Assembly (NCBI GenBank): GCA_001464735.1 | Contig: LNDU01000055.1 | Coordinates: 88,672-152,671, forward strand | Reading direction: 5' to 3' | DNA length: 64,000 nt | Source: Nitrospira sp. Ga0074138 | Lineage (GTDB): Bacteria; Nitrospirota; Nitrospiria; Nitrospirales; Nitrospiraceae | Shown: positions 26,110-35,632 of the stretch, in pieces | Numbering within the stretch: position 1 is the stretch's first letter | How the letters are laid out: each line of letters opens with the position of its first letter | Notes under the pieces: model-generated | What the model was told of the DNA's origin: nothing | Seen by the model: the letters and a program-made list of their open reading frames with translations, nothing else | Database searches by the model: none | Made by a program: the position numbers and the translations under genes

Positions 26110-27408
26110 ATGGTAAGGCTGCGAATCGTCGGTATAATCGGGATGCTAGTGATGGCGGGTTGCCTGATTAGCCTCTATCACGATCGGGCGATTGCTCAGC
26201 AGGCGAACAGTCGGTCTGTGCCTGAGTGGGCAGCTGAAATCGAGAAAATCTTCATCCGTTCTGAAGACTGCAAACAGTGCCATGAGCGTCATTACGAAGA
26301 GTGGAAGGGCGTCAGAGAGCAGACGCCGGATTTGAAGACCTTTGGCCGAGTGGATGCGGCCCTTTTACATGGCACGTCGTTGGAGTCACCCGTTTTTCGA
26401 ACGGTGTTGGGTCTTTGGAAACAGACGAATCCGACAGCGGACGAACAGGGACGATGCCTCTCTTGTCATGTGCCTGCCGTTACCGTGTTCCCTCAGCATG
26501 CCGAGAAGATAGTGGCGGACGTGCTTGCCCGCAAGTCGGGAATCGAAGGAATCGGTTGCTCAGCTTGCCATTTGATGAATGGAATGGAAAAGCAATTGAA
26601 CTCACCGCCGACATTTAAACTGCAGCCAGGCAACACACTCTATGGTCCATATCCCAATCCCGAAGAGAATCTTGTCCATCCGGCCGCGCAGTCCGAGCAC
26701 TTTCGAGGGGCCAATTATTGTGCCGCGTGTCATTTCGACAAAGTGAAGGATGTGGCGCAGAAGAATCTGCCGGGAGAAATTCTTGAGGGAACAATCTGTC
26801 AGGATTGCCACATGGAGCCCTCGACCGGCAGTTCCACGTCGAGACGTGGGGCCATGACAAGAGCGATCGGACGCCACTGGTTTCGCGGTGTCGTCGTCGC
26901 CGGTACGATGCTGAAGAATCGCAATCTGCAGGCGGAGTGGATGCCTCGTATCGATGTGGATGTGACGAAGGCCGGCACGGTGGTGGAGGGAACCGGGATT
27001 GTGAAGGTCGGCAGCCTCCCGCACAGTTTTCCCGATGGCGATCCGGTGCTGAAACAGTTCTTTTTGACGGTCACGGCGAAGGACGCGGCAGGCAAGACCT
27101 TAGCGGAAGAGACGAAGCAATTTGGGTTGCCGTACGACAAGATCCTTCGCGGTCCGATTCCTGATCCGTTCATTAAGGGTGGCAATACGAGGAAGGTCCC
27201 ATTTGCGCTGACGCTCCCGGCCGGCACAGCCGCTTCGTCGATCGAAGCAGTGCTCACCTATGCGCTCATTCCCACGCCTGAACCTATGCTGACGGACAAG
27301 TATCTTACTTCCTTGCAGACCGAGAAAGAACGGGAAGAGGCGAAGCAAATCATCCAAGAATATACCCAGCGGCATTTTCTGACGTATCGTGTCAAATCAC
27401 TCTCCTGA
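26110..27408 (+). CDS. Pentaheme c-type cytochrome, first copy
   Basis: Starting at ATG 26110, the 432 residues have a signal segment with a lipobox-like LVMAGC. Five CxxCH sites follow: CKQCH, CLSCH, CSACH, CAACH and CQDCH, so five covalently bound hemes. The first occurs as CKQCHERHYEEWK, a form typical of the cytochrome c554-like multiheme family. The C-terminal half has no heme and looks like a beta-sandwich (KVGSLPHSFPDGDPVLKQFF). The protein is periplasmic or membrane-attached and suits electron transfer from the NXR-like system. The next cytochrome gene overlaps its end. Confidence 0.9.
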   Translation: MVRLRIVGIIGMLVMAGCLISLYHDRAIAQQANSRSVPEWAAEIEKIFIRSEDCKQCHERHYEEWKGVREQTPDLKTFGRVDAALLHGTSLESPVFRTVLGLWKQTNPTADEQGRCLSCHVPAVTVFPQHAEKIVADVLARKSGIEGIGCSACHLMNGMEKQLNSPPTFKLQPGNTLYGPYPNPEENLVHPAAQSEHFRGANYCAACHFDKVKDVAQKNLPGEILEGTICQDCHMEPSTGSSTSRRGAMTRAIGRHWFRGVVVAGTMLKNRNLQAEWMPRIDVDVTKAGTVVEGTGIVKVGSLPHSFPDGDPVLKQFFLTVTAKDAAGKTLAEETKQFGLPYDKILRGPIPDPFIKGGNTRKVPFALTLPAGTAASSIEAVLTYALIPTPEPMLTDKYLTSLQTEKEREEAKQIIQEYTQRHFLTYRVKSLS

Positions 27409-28663
27409 AAACGCTGTGACCGTGAGACGATCGCATTTCTCAATTGCGGTGAGCTTTATCTTCGTCCTGGCGATGTGTGCCGTTGCGTTATCTGATGGCG
27501 CGGTCACTTCCGCGCTGGCACAGACCGGTGTCAGTCAGCCATTGATCGAGAAGACCTTTCCTCACTCGAATAAATGTAAGCGCTGTCACGAACGGGTCTA
27601 TGAAGAGTGGGAAACCTCGCCGTTGGCGAAGTCCATCCATTCTCCGGCGTTCCGTGCCTCGCTCGATGCGTATCTTAAATCACCAGGTGAAAAAGACAAA
27701 GCTGCGTGCTTCCGCTGCCATGCCCCGCATGTGCGGGAGTTTTTGGATTCCGTCCAACTCTTTATTGATCAAGCAAAAGCAGGCGACCCCTCTTTGGATG
27801 GTGTCGCTTGCAGCCAGTGTCATTTGATCAAGCAGGTCGATCGGGCCAAGCATCCCCCGGAGCCGAAGTATGAAACCGGTGGAAAGACGCTGTATGGGCC
27901 ATACAAGGACTTTGTCCAGAACCTTGCGCACCAGTCGATGGAACTGAGCCTCATTCAGAAGTCTGATCTATGCCTGAACTGCCACCAGTCGGTGCCGTCA
28001 GCGACGAACTTGGGCAAGGCCAACGATTTGCTCGGGAACTGGGATCAGAGTCGGGCCGTCAAGTCCGGCAAAGAATGCCAGACTTGCCACATGCCACAAC
28101 AAGTAGGGGAGTCGGCCAATGGGGAAAAGAAGCGCACGATCGCCAACCATAGTTTCCCAGGGCGTGTGGGTAAACTTCGCCAAGACGCGGCGAAGCTGGA
28201 CGTGCAGACCAGGATCGAGGGCGACAAAACAACCGTTGTGGTCAAGGTCCAAAGCCTGGTGCCGCATAATCTACCGGCGACACATCCGGCTTGGGCTTCG
28301 GTGGTCTTGAATCTGGACATCAAAGGGAAAAACCTCAAAACGGTATTTTCTGATAAGCGCGTCTATGGTCGGACGTATCTGGATGGCCAGGGACAGCCGA
28401 CGATCTTTGATTTTGAGGCCGTGAAAGTGGCAGAGGACACGGTGTTGAAACCCGAAGAGACGAGGGAGGAAACCTTCACCTTTCCGACGCCGAAAGATAC
28501 CAAGACGTTCGACGTCGAAGTCGGGCTCAATTACGCTCCATTGACTGGTCCTGCCTTGTTCCTCCAACGTGTCGAAGCTGAGTCATCTCAGGGGTCACAA
28601 GATCCGGTCTTCCAGCCGATCGAGATCGTCAAGCGTACGGAGAATATTCCGGTCAGCAAGTAA
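27389..28663 (+). CDS. Pentaheme c-type cytochrome, second copy
   Basis: The frame opens at GTG 27389, overlapping the preceding gene by 20 bases; GTG 27416 or 27422 are other options. A signal peptide (FSIAVSFIFVLAMCAVALS) leads to five heme sites: CKRCH, CFRCH, CSQCH, CLNCH and CQTCH. The architecture equals that of the gene before it: hemes in the first 230 residues, then a heme-free beta-rich domain (SLVPHNLPATHPAWASVVLN). The two are probably tandem duplicates that have diverged widely. They are the last genes of the plus-strand redox run. Confidence 0.9.
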   Translation: MSNHSPENAVTVRRSHFSIAVSFIFVLAMCAVALSDGAVTSALAQTGVSQPLIEKTFPHSNKCKRCHERVYEEWETSPLAKSIHSPAFRASLDAYLKSPGEKDKAACFRCHAPHVREFLDSVQLFIDQAKAGDPSLDGVACSQCHLIKQVDRAKHPPEPKYETGGKTLYGPYKDFVQNLAHQSMELSLIQKSDLCLNCHQSVPSATNLGKANDLLGNWDQSRAVKSGKECQTCHMPQQVGESANGEKKRTIANHSFPGRVGKLRQDAAKLDVQTRIEGDKTTVVVKVQSLVPHNLPATHPAWASVVLNLDIKGKNLKTVFSDKRVYGRTYLDGQGQPTIFDFEAVKVAEDTVLKPEETREETFTFPTPKDTKTFDVEVGLNYAPLTGPALFLQRVEAESSQGSQDPVFQPIEIVKRTENIPVSK

Positions 28664-28833
28664 TTGTCGCGTATCGTTTGTGAAGCGTGAAGCGAGACTG
28701 GCTTCGGGTGGAATGTTTCGTGTTTCTAGTTGTGTGCTTGAATAATGCGCTGGAGCGAACTGCCCCTCCCCGCTTGGGCTTCGGCTGGCGATTCGACGCA
28801 CCGGTTGCTCAGCTTTGATTTGTAAGGCTACAA

Positions 28834-29379
28834 ATGGACGTTACCACTGATAATTTGTCCTTTTCCCCGCGACCCATTGAGGCTGTCGGCCTGAGGGCAG
28901 GTGAAGGGGCCGCAGTGCTGGTTGCAATGCCAAGCATCCAAAGAGCTACTGCACTTCGGGCTTACAACGCTTTCTCAAGCGGTCGGGATTGGATGGAAAG
29001 ACTGTCGAGCGCTTATGTTGTTTCGCTCGCCACGCGTTCGGCGGACAAATATCTGATGCAGCAGATTCAAAATTGTATAGTCGAAGATCCTGCAATTTCT
29101 TGCAAGAAGTGTCGAGAGGCGACCTTTGGCACGAACGTCATCCGTTCAAGATTGTTTCCTAAGTTGGCAGCACTGCGGGAACATGCAAACGCGCTTATCC
29201 ATCACTTGGATAACCCGAAGAACCGGGGTATCGCTGAGCTAAACGTACAGGGCGTTTTTGACTATTGCTACCACCTCTTTCACGAGAACGCAGAATTGCT
29301 GTTCGGCTGGAGCCCAGAAGGCTCATTTCCGCACATGAAGTGCAAAGAATGTAGAGCGAAGAATGTCGAAGGCCAATGA
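28834..29379 (+). CDS. Unrecognised protein, possibly HEPN-like
   Basis: The 181-residue protein is mostly helical with a late segment LREHANALIHHLDNPKNRG resembling the R-x(4-6)-H core of HEPN/AbiU2-like RNase domains, though the fit is loose. It has three cysteine pairs (CKKC near 89, CKEC near 173) that might bind zinc. No signal peptide. It lies in a region of low gene density between the cytochromes and the next HEPN-like protein and has its own RBS-poor start (ATG 28834). No neighbouring antitoxin is clear. Confidence 0.6.
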   Translation: MDVTTDNLSFSPRPIEAVGLRAGEGAAVLVAMPSIQRATALRAYNAFSSGRDWMERLSSAYVVSLATRSADKYLMQQIQNCIVEDPAISCKKCREATFGTNVIRSRLFPKLAALREHANALIHHLDNPKNRGIAELNVQGVFDYCYHLFHENAELLFGWSPEGSFPHMKCKECRAKNVEGQ

Positions 29380-29502
29380 AGTATCCGTTGCAGTCTAACC
29401 TTTCCGCCAATAGGACCGGCCAACAGCTGCACTGTTGGGTACCCTCGTCAGTTCGCTCCTAGGTGACTTATTATCGGCAGCATTTGACTCATTGGAGATG
29501 CG

Positions 29503-30390
29503 GTGGTGCCCTCAACGATGGTAGATGGGCCGGATGATGACCTGATTCGCGATATGTATGCCAGATTCGGGCTGGCCTACTATCAGAGTGAGTGCCTACA
29601 CCGCGGCCTGTGCTTTGTCCTCGCCTTGACGGGGTTGCCGTCGCGGGACATGATCACAGGGCCTCGCGTCGAGGAGCGATTGGCACAAGCGTTTTCTCTT
29701 ACGCTCGGCGATGTGGCGGCCAAGCTGGAAGAAGTACTCCCAGCGGAGCTCGCCGCCGACATCCGTGTCGCTGTAGCCACGCGCAACTTCCTCGCACATC
29801 ACTTCTGGTTTGAGCGTGCTCATCTGATGTTCAGTGCGACCAACGTGTGCCAGTTGATTTCTGAGCTCGATGGGTATGCGAGGATGTTCGATCGGCTCGA
29901 TGTCCGAGTAGACGAGTGGTCTGAGCCGACACTCCAAAAACTTGGTCTCACCGACGAGATCCTCCAGACAAGCCTCGAACGGACCCTCGCGGGTGAGAAA
30001 GACGAGCCGCTTCTCGATAAGCAGGCCGTAAGGGAGCTGGCGAAACAACTCAATAGACGACAACGACTGATCCGAGTGTGGGAGTTCTCCTTGGCGGATG
30101 GCCAAAAGCCCTTGATCTTCGAGCTAGCAGACGGCTCCCTCTGGCAATTGTCGGACGTTGGGCTCGGCTTGACCCGGTTTCGAGAGATAGGTTCGGGCTG
30201 GACGGAGCATCCAGCGATCAAGCCACATCTACCGGCTGAAATACTACTGCGCCCGAAAAATGCTGTACCATGGGACTATGAATTCACGCTGGGAAATGGG
30301 GTTGTGCTGTGGGTAAAGCCCGGGCGCCAGAAGGCGACTTTCAGCTGGGGAGTGCGTGCATTCAAGCCAAGCGTCAAACAACAGGCCTGA
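29503..30390 (+). CDS. Helical protein with HEPN-type RNFLAH motif
   Basis: This 295-residue protein carries RNFLAHHFWFERAHLM near residue 93, the R-x4-H signature of HEPN domains in the form seen in several uncharacterised bacterial families (RNxLAHxFW). The N-terminal 150 residues are helical; the C-terminal part has beta-rich segments (PLIFELADGSLWQLSDVGLG). HEPN proteins are often RNases or RNA-binding parts of toxin and defence systems. The start (GTG 29503) is uncertain; ATG 29518 is an alternative. The partner is unknown. Confidence 0.65.
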   Translation: MVPSTMVDGPDDDLIRDMYARFGLAYYQSECLHRGLCFVLALTGLPSRDMITGPRVEERLAQAFSLTLGDVAAKLEEVLPAELAADIRVAVATRNFLAHHFWFERAHLMFSATNVCQLISELDGYARMFDRLDVRVDEWSEPTLQKLGLTDEILQTSLERTLAGEKDEPLLDKQAVRELAKQLNRRQRLIRVWEFSLADGQKPLIFELADGSLWQLSDVGLGLTRFREIGSGWTEHPAIKPHLPAEILLRPKNAVPWDYEFTLGNGVVLWVKPGRQKATFSWGVRAFKPSVKQQA

Positions 30391-30622
30391 GCCCACTGGC
30401 TTCGCCAGCTCCTCTGCCGCGTGTCCTGATAACTGTATTCTGCGCCGAGTCCATATTGTGGAAACGGCCTCAGAGCGGAAATGAGAGTCAGATCTTTCCC
30501 CATGCATCACCAAATTGTGATGCGAGTTAGGTCCGGTGCACATACCATGATGTGACTGCCATTGCCATAGTGTGCCACCCGACCATTGCAAGCGTAGGAC
30601 GACTTGCGCTTCCTGGTAGGAG

Positions 30623-31306
30623 TCATCCCTGGATGGTGCCTATGCAGATGGCGTGGGCGACGAATCGGCCGTAGGGTACGTTGCGGCATTGCTCCCAATC
30701 CGACTCGATCCAATAATTCTGCTTGGAAATCCGTTTGAGAAAATGTTGGGTCGTGAACGGACTCTTGCCGTTGTTCTGCAAATAATCGAAGTAGCGGTTA
30801 TAACCGACCGGGAGGCTCGCCACGAGCCGGCCGGATGGAGCGAGGCATATGGCTCGCAGATGATCAATGGCCTGCAGCAGTTTGCCTGGTTTCTGTGGCT
30901 GTTCGTCCCACCCGACATGCTCCAAGGTCGAGATGCTGATAATCAGATCGTATTTGGCCTGCGGGACAAACTCGACGATATCCGTATTGATGACGCCTGA
31001 GCTGACCTCATATTTGTCGACGACCTCATGATGAATGGGAAAATAGTGAGAGAGGACGTTGCCCACTTCAAGCACCCGCTTGCCTTCATGTTTGAGGAGG
31101 AGTTCACGGAAGATGGGGATCTCGACGCCACGCTCGTTTTTCCAGGTCCTGTTATACGGATGGTACAGGTACTCGTACTCCCGACCGTCGAATTGAAATG
31201 TCTTAGCTCTCACGCTGCGGGTCAGCGTCATCTTCATGGCGCGCCAATATCTCCGAGCGGCGCTCTCACCTGTCGTCGACTTTGTATAATCGTAGGTATA
31301 GGACAA
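30623..31306 (-). CDS. Class I SAM-dependent methyltransferase
   Basis: The 227 residues contain motif I as KRVLEVGNVLSHYFP, an acidic loop, and motif IV as YDLIISISTLEHVGWDE, typical of class I methyltransferases. The closing GRLVASLPVGYNRYFD supplies the next strand pair. The basic N-terminus may contact the substrate. It is co-directional with the small gene at 31327-31581 and the sugar dehydrogenase upstream. The substrate is unknown; sugar or lipid modification is possible. Confidence 0.8.
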   Translation of the reverse strand: MSYTYDYTKSTTGESAARRYWRAMKMTLTRSVRAKTFQFDGREYEYLYHPYNRTWKNERGVEIPIFRELLLKHEGKRVLEVGNVLSHYFPIHHEVVDKYEVSSGVINTDIVEFVPQAKYDLIISISTLEHVGWDEQPQKPGKLLQAIDHLRAICLAPSGRLVASLPVGYNRYFDYLQNNGKSPFTTQHFLKRISKQNYWIESDWEQCRNVPYGRFVAHAICIGTIQG

Positions 31307-31326
31307 GAAGGGCCTGCTTCGAGACG

Positions 31327-31581
31327 TTACTCGAAGATGATGGACGATCCCGGTGATTTCATCTTGAAGATCTGCAAGGCGTTATAGATGCCTTTGGCGG
31401 GATGATTCAGGATCAAGCGTGAATTGGTGATATGGGTGTCGAGCAGTTCGTACTGCCCGCCGCTGTAGTAGAGGTCACAGTCGTCGATCTGACAGTTCTT
31501 GTAGACATGATTATCCAGAGGAAGTTTCGCCTTCGAGAAGGTCTGCCCATCGATAATGATATAGCTCGGTTCGAATGCCAT
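31327..31581 (-). CDS. Small protein of unknown function, 84 residues
   Basis: From ATG 31581 the product reads MAFEPSYIIIDGQTFSKAKL and later NCQIDDCDLYYSGGQYELLD, a run of short beta strands resembling a single turn of a pentapeptide or right-handed beta-helix protein. It is preceded by aaggaacc. It starts 93 bases after the end of the dehydrogenase and stops 20 bases before the methyltransferase start, so all three may be co-transcribed. No function can be assigned. Confidence 0.6.
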   Translation of the reverse strand: MAFEPSYIIIDGQTFSKAKLPLDNHVYKNCQIDDCDLYYSGGQYELLDTHITNSRLILNHPAKGIYNALQIFKMKSPGSSIIFE

Positions 31582-31673
31582 AGGGTTCCTTCCACGAGGA
31601 CTATAGCAAAGTTGGCAATAATCGTAAACCAGCCCAGAAGAGAGGTTGGGCCATGAAGCATCTGGAAGGAAGT

Positions 31674-32843
31674 CTAATTCGGGACGATCCGAGACACGGT
31701 GCCACCCCGAGTCAGGATATAGAGCTCTCCCAAGCCGTCCTGGCCGAAGCTGGTGATTGAAGAGGAAGCAAGCAGCGGCCATTCTGTTTGTTCAAGAGCC
31801 GAGCCGTTATTGAAGCGGAAACTACGGACAAAGCCGGCGCAGAAATCCGCATAGAAATAGGTACCCTGAATGACTGGTATTGCTGTTCCTCGATAGACGT
31901 AGCCTCCGGTGACCGAGCAAGCGCCGTTGTCATGTGGATACTCAAGAATTGGCAAGGTGAGAGTTCCATTATTACAATTGACGGATGGATTAAAGCAGGC
32001 CGACCCTTCCATCAGTCGCCAGCCGTAATTGAGTCCGCGTCCGGCATTGGGGCCTTGCGACACGTTGATCTCCTCTCGGGCCTCTTGGCCGACGTCTCCG
32101 ATATACAGATCAGCTCCATCAAACGAAAATCGCCATGGATTCCGCAACCCATAGCTCCACACCAGCTGATCCCCTCCGCTGAGGACAAATGGATTGACGG
32201 TTCCACTTGTGCAGGCTGTTCCTGGGGTCGTCGGATCGATCCTGAGGATTTTTCCCAGCCGGCTTCTGAGATTCTGAGCATTGTTGCTCGGGTCCCCTGA
32301 ACTGCCCCCGTCTCCAACGGCTGCGTACAGACAACCATCCGGTCCGAACGCCAACATGCCTCCGTTATGGTTCGCGAAGGTTGGATGGGGAATGGAGATT
32401 AAGATAACCTGTGAATTTGGGTCAGCGACGTTGGGGTTCGTTGACGACACCACAAACCGAGCAATGGTGATCACGCCATTAGCATCCGTATAGTCGACGT
32501 AAAACCGGCCGTTGGCATTGTAGTTTGGGTCAATGGCCAGCCCCAACAATCCTCGTTCCCCTCCGCTCGTGATACCGGTCACGGTCAGAAATGTCGAGAG
32601 CACGTTGCCAGTTGCCCGATCGAGAATTCTAATGGTGCCGCCCTGTTCGACAACGAACAGGCGAGTCTGGTCTCCAGGGGGAGAGGTGAGCAACACCGGC
32701 GAACTAAGATTACTTGCGACGGTTTGGAGCTTGAGGCTGGTGGAAGTCGGGGCAGCGTTTCCTGAGTTACTGTCGCTCCCGCACGCAGTCAGGAGACCGG
32801 TGATACACAGGCACAGAGTCATAAGCACGATCGTCTGTCTCAT
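31674..32843 (-). CDS. PQQ-dependent sugar dehydrogenase-like lipoprotein
   Basis: The 389-residue protein begins with a lipoprotein signal ending LLTAC, so it should be membrane-anchored outside. The body matches the glucose/sorbosone dehydrogenase six-blade propeller: LTSPPGDQTRLFVVEQGGTI, RGLLGLAIDPNY, FANHNGGMLAFGPDGCLYAA and WSYGLRNPWRFSFD. In characterised relatives these blocks position PQQ and calcium. It may oxidise aldose sugars, or act only as a binding propeller, as many homologues are untested. Confidence 0.88.
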   Translation of the reverse strand: MRQTIVLMTLCLCITGLLTACGSDSNSGNAAPTSTSLKLQTVASNLSSPVLLTSPPGDQTRLFVVEQGGTIRILDRATGNVLSTFLTVTGITSGGERGLLGLAIDPNYNANGRFYVDYTDANGVITIARFVVSSTNPNVADPNSQVILISIPHPTFANHNGGMLAFGPDGCLYAAVGDGGSSGDPSNNAQNLRSRLGKILRIDPTTPGTACTSGTVNPFVLSGGDQLVWSYGLRNPWRFSFDGADLYIGDVGQEAREEINVSQGPNAGRGLNYGWRLMEGSACFNPSVNCNNGTLTLPILEYPHDNGACSVTGGYVYRGTAIPVIQGTYFYADFCAGFVRSFRFNNGSALEQTEWPLLASSSITSFGQDGLGELYILTRGGTVSRIVPN

Positions 32844-33189
32844 GATTGCACCTTCGCCCTGTGTTGAAAGATGATCCGTATCCTATCATTTCTACTGGTG
32901 TCAAACCTTAGCACCGCCTTAGGGGCCTATAGACAGAGGATTGTGGAGTCCTGACGCCCCCTTTCTGTTCTCTAGATGGCGGGACGGCTGTTTCTGAGCG
33001 TCTCGTATTTGGTCTTGATCCTGCCAGTTCAACTCTAATAGAATGGGCACGTTTTTCAGGCAGTTAGCTTCGAGTTCGACTCCGCACCGTCTTAGGTTTC
33101 CCCACTCATGCATCTACTGTTGGATGGGTTGAAGCCACGGAGAGCCGTGTGACAATAAGGAGTGCGCTTAACCAGCAGGAGGACTACCA
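32844..33189. other. Divergent intergenic region before hppA
   Basis: The region separates the minus-strand dehydrogenase from hppA. A short hairpin, cacggagagccgtg, lies at about 33137-33150, and agcaggagg is the hppA ribosome binding site. I see no gene and no clear promoter. Confidence 0.4.
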
Positions 33190-35244
33190 GTGAGTGATTC
33201 AGCGATTGTAACGTTCGCACTCATAGCCGCTGTTGCCGGTATTGCCTATGGGCTGTACCTGGCGATGTGGGTGTTCAAGCTCGACGCCGGCAACGCGAAG
33301 ATGCAGGAAATTGCAAAGGCTATTCAAGAAGGTGCCAGCGCCTACATGAACCGGCAATACAGGACTGTGGGTGTCGTTGCCGCGGTACTCTTCGTCATGC
33401 TCTGGGCCGCTGGGGCCGCCTCCGACAAGTTTGGCTTGCTGACGGCAGTCGGCTTTTTGGTCGGTGCGGGAGCCTCGTCGATTGCCGGCTATGTGGGGAT
33501 GATTATCGCCGTGCGCGCCAACGTGCGGACCGCGCAAGCCGCGCACAATGGCATGAATGCCGCCTTGACCGTCGCGTTTCGAGGGGGTGCGGTGACGGGT
33601 CTGTTGCTGATCGGCCTGGGACTTTTGTCGATTACGACCTTCTATATGGTCGCGCAATCAATAGCTGGGCAAGAGAAGGCCATTCATGCCTTGCTGAGTC
33701 TTGGATTCGGCGGCAGCTTGATCTCGGTCTTTGCCCGTGTTGGTGGCGGCATCTATACCAAGGCTGCGGATGTGGGTGCGGATCTCGTCGGTAAGGTTGA
33801 AGCGGGAATTCCGGAAGACGACCCTCGCAACCCAGCGGTGATCGCCGATAACGTGGGCGACAACGTCGGTGATTGCGCCGGTATGGCAGCGGACCTGTTT
33901 GAAACCTACGCCGTGACCACAGTGGCGGCGATGGTGTTGGCTTTTACGATGTTTAAAGGGGCGACTGCCCCAATTCTGTATCCGTTGGTCTTAGGGGGCG
34001 TGACTATTTTCGCGACGATCATCGGGGTTCTTTTCGTGAAGGTGAGCCCGGGTGGGGAGGTCATGACGGCGCTCTACAAGGGGCTGTTCGTGGCCGGCGG
34101 GATCGCTGCCGTGGCATTTCTCCCGATCACCCTCATGATCATGGGCGGGGTAGGGGGTGTCAGCGGCTTCAGTTACTACATCGCTGCATTGATGGGATTG
34201 GCGGTGACGCTGGCGCTTGTATTCATTACCGATTATTACACGTCGAAGAACTATGAGCCGGTGCAATATATCGCCAAAGCGAGTGAAACTGGCCATGCGA
34301 CGAACATCATCGCGGGGTTGGCGGTCGGCATGCAGGCGACGGCGGCGCCGGTGGTGGTGATTGCGGCGGCGATCCTGGGTAGCTTCTGGGTCTGCGGCGG
34401 CGCGGAATCGGGAGGCCTGTTCGGTGTGGCGGTGGCGGCGGTCTCGATGCTGTCGATGGCCGGGATTGTCGTGGCGATCGATGCATTCGGTCCGATCACC
34501 GACAATGCAGGCGGCATTGCTGAAATGTCGCATCTCGGCAAGGAAGTTCGGGACATCACTGACCCGTTGGATGCGGTCGGCAATACGACCAAGGCGGTGA
34601 CAAAAGGCTATGCGATTGGGTCAGCCGCGTTGGCAGCGGTGGTATTGTTCGCGGAATATTCTCGTGAGGTGGCGGCCATCAATCCCGCGCTGGCGGCATT
34701 CGACCTGTCCAACCCGAAAGTGTTGGTCGGTCTGTTCCTGGGTGGCATGTTGCCCTTCATCTTCGGTGCGCTCTGTATGAGGGCCGTGGGCGAAGCCGGC
34801 AGTTTGATCGTGGAAGAAGTGCGGCGGCAGTTCCGGACGATCAAGGGCATTATGGAAGGCACGGGGAAGCCTGACTACGCAACCTGTGTCGATATCGTGA
34901 CCCAGGCCGCGATTCAAAAGATGATGATCCCTGGCTTGATCCCGGTGGTGTCGCCGATCATCGTCGGCTTAGTGCTGGGTCCGCAAGCCCTCGGCGGCGT
35001 GTTGGTCGGCAGCATTGTGACCGGTCTGTTCGTCGCGATTTCGATGACGAGCGGCGGCGGGGCTTGGGACAATGCAAAAAAGTTTATCGAAGAGCAGGGG
35101 TTGAAGGGCACCGACACGCACAAGGCAGCGGTGACTGGCGATACGGTCGGGGACCCGTACAAGGATACAGCGGGACCGGCGGTGAACCCGATGATCAAGG
35201 TCATCAATATCGTCGCGTTGCTCATCGTGTCGTTGATTGTCTGA
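33190..35244 (+). CDS. hppA: Membrane-bound proton-pumping pyrophosphatase
   Basis: The 684-residue protein has about 16 membrane helices and the pyrophosphate-site motifs: [39 protein letters not shown] and [15 protein letters not shown]. The sequence GNTTKA near residue 465 has lysine where potassium-dependent enzymes have alanine, so this is the K+-independent, H+-pumping type. It couples hydrolysis of PPi to a proton gradient and can save energy in slow-growing chemolithotrophs. GTG 33190 is chosen because aggagg lies ideally before it. A strong terminator follows. Confidence 0.95.
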   Translation: MSDSAIVTFALIAAVAGIAYGLYLAMWVFKLDAGNAKMQEIAKAIQEGASAYMNRQYRTVGVVAAVLFVMLWAAGAASDKFGLLTAVGFLVGAGASSIAGYVGMIIAVRANVRTAQAAHNGMNAALTVAFRGGAVTGLLLIGLGLLSITTFYMVAQSIAGQEKAIHALLSLGFGGSLISVFARVGGGIYTKAADVGADLVGKVEAGIPEDDPRNPAVIADNVGDNVGDCAGMAADLFETYAVTTVAAMVLAFTMFKGATAPILYPLVLGGVTIFATIIGVLFVKVSPGGEVMTALYKGLFVAGGIAAVAFLPITLMIMGGVGGVSGFSYYIAALMGLAVTLALVFITDYYTSKNYEPVQYIAKASETGHATNIIAGLAVGMQATAAPVVVIAAAILGSFWVCGGAESGGLFGVAVAAVSMLSMAGIVVAIDAFGPITDNAGGIAEMSHLGKEVRDITDPLDAVGNTTKAVTKGYAIGSAALAAVVLFAEYSREVAAINPALAAFDLSNPKVLVGLFLGGMLPFIFGALCMRAVGEAGSLIVEEVRRQFRTIKGIMEGTGKPDYATCVDIVTQAAIQKMMIPGLIPVVSPIIVGLVLGPQALGGVLVGSIVTGLFVAISMTSGGGAWDNAKKFIEEQGLKGTDTHKAAVTGDTVGDPYKDTAGPAVNPMIKVINIVALLIVSLIV

Positions 35245-35290
35245 AAGAGTACGGTCGAGTATCCGATATCACACGCTTGATTAGCATGCT

Positions 35291-35324
35291 GAAGCGCCGT
35301 GTCCCAACTGGGGCACGGCGCTTC
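35291..35324 (+). terminator. Rho-independent terminator after hppA
   Basis: gaagcgccgtgtccca pairs with tggggcacggcgcttc across a two-base loop (16 pairs counting one G-U), and the strand continues tcgtttctcc. It lies 46 bases after the hppA stop and closes that transcript. Confidence 0.8.
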
Positions 35325-35340
35325 TCGTTTCTCCCTTGTC

Positions 35341-35370
35341 TTGACGGGTTTCCCTACCCTAGAGTATGGT
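35341..35370 (+). promoter_or_regulatory. Candidate promoter for pup
   Basis: TTGACG at 35341-35346 and TATGGT at 35365-35370 are separated by 18 bases, directly after the hppA terminator and 65 bases before the pup ATG. This placement indicates that pup is transcribed independently of hppA. Confidence 0.4.
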
Positions 35371-35434
35371 AAATTCATTGATGACAGCTGCTGGCTGATC
35401 GCGAGGGTTTCCCAGATCCACGGGAGGTGCTCGA

Positions 35435-35632
35435 ATGGAAAAGCAGGAACGGAAGCAAGAACCGAGACGTGAACCGCAGGGTAAGGAGGAGGTTAAGGCC
35501 AACCCCAAGGTGGTCGAGACCGGCAAGAAGCTGAAGGAAGATATCGACAAGCTGGTCGATGAGATCGATGATGTGCTTGAAAAGAACGCTGAAGAATTTG
35601 TGAAGAATTACGTCCAAAAGGGAGGGGAATAG
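35435..35632 (+). CDS. pup: Prokaryotic ubiquitin-like protein Pup
   Basis: The 65 residues have a charged, disordered N-terminal half and the Pup helix and tail: LVDEIDDVLEKNAEEFVKNY followed by VQKGGE. This closely resembles the actinobacterial Pup C-terminus (DDVLEENAEDFVRAYVQKGG-Q). Pup is attached through its terminal glutamate to lysines of proteins destined for the bacterial proteasome. Because the gene already encodes GGE, the Dop deamidation step needed for GGQ forms should not be required. Pup systems are reported in Nitrospira and Leptospirillum. No dop, pafA, mpa or prcBA gene is next to it. RBS: cgggaggtg. Confidence 0.92.
   Translation: MEKQERKQEPRREPQGKEEVKANPKVVETGKKLKEDIDKLVDEIDDVLEKNAEEFVKNYVQKGGE

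Noticed and set aside
29391..29440. A second attC-like site (gtctaac ... gttgggt)
   Set aside because: The outer boxes fit, but the inner sequence pairs as a separate small hairpin (ccaacag/ctgttgg) and not across the boxes.
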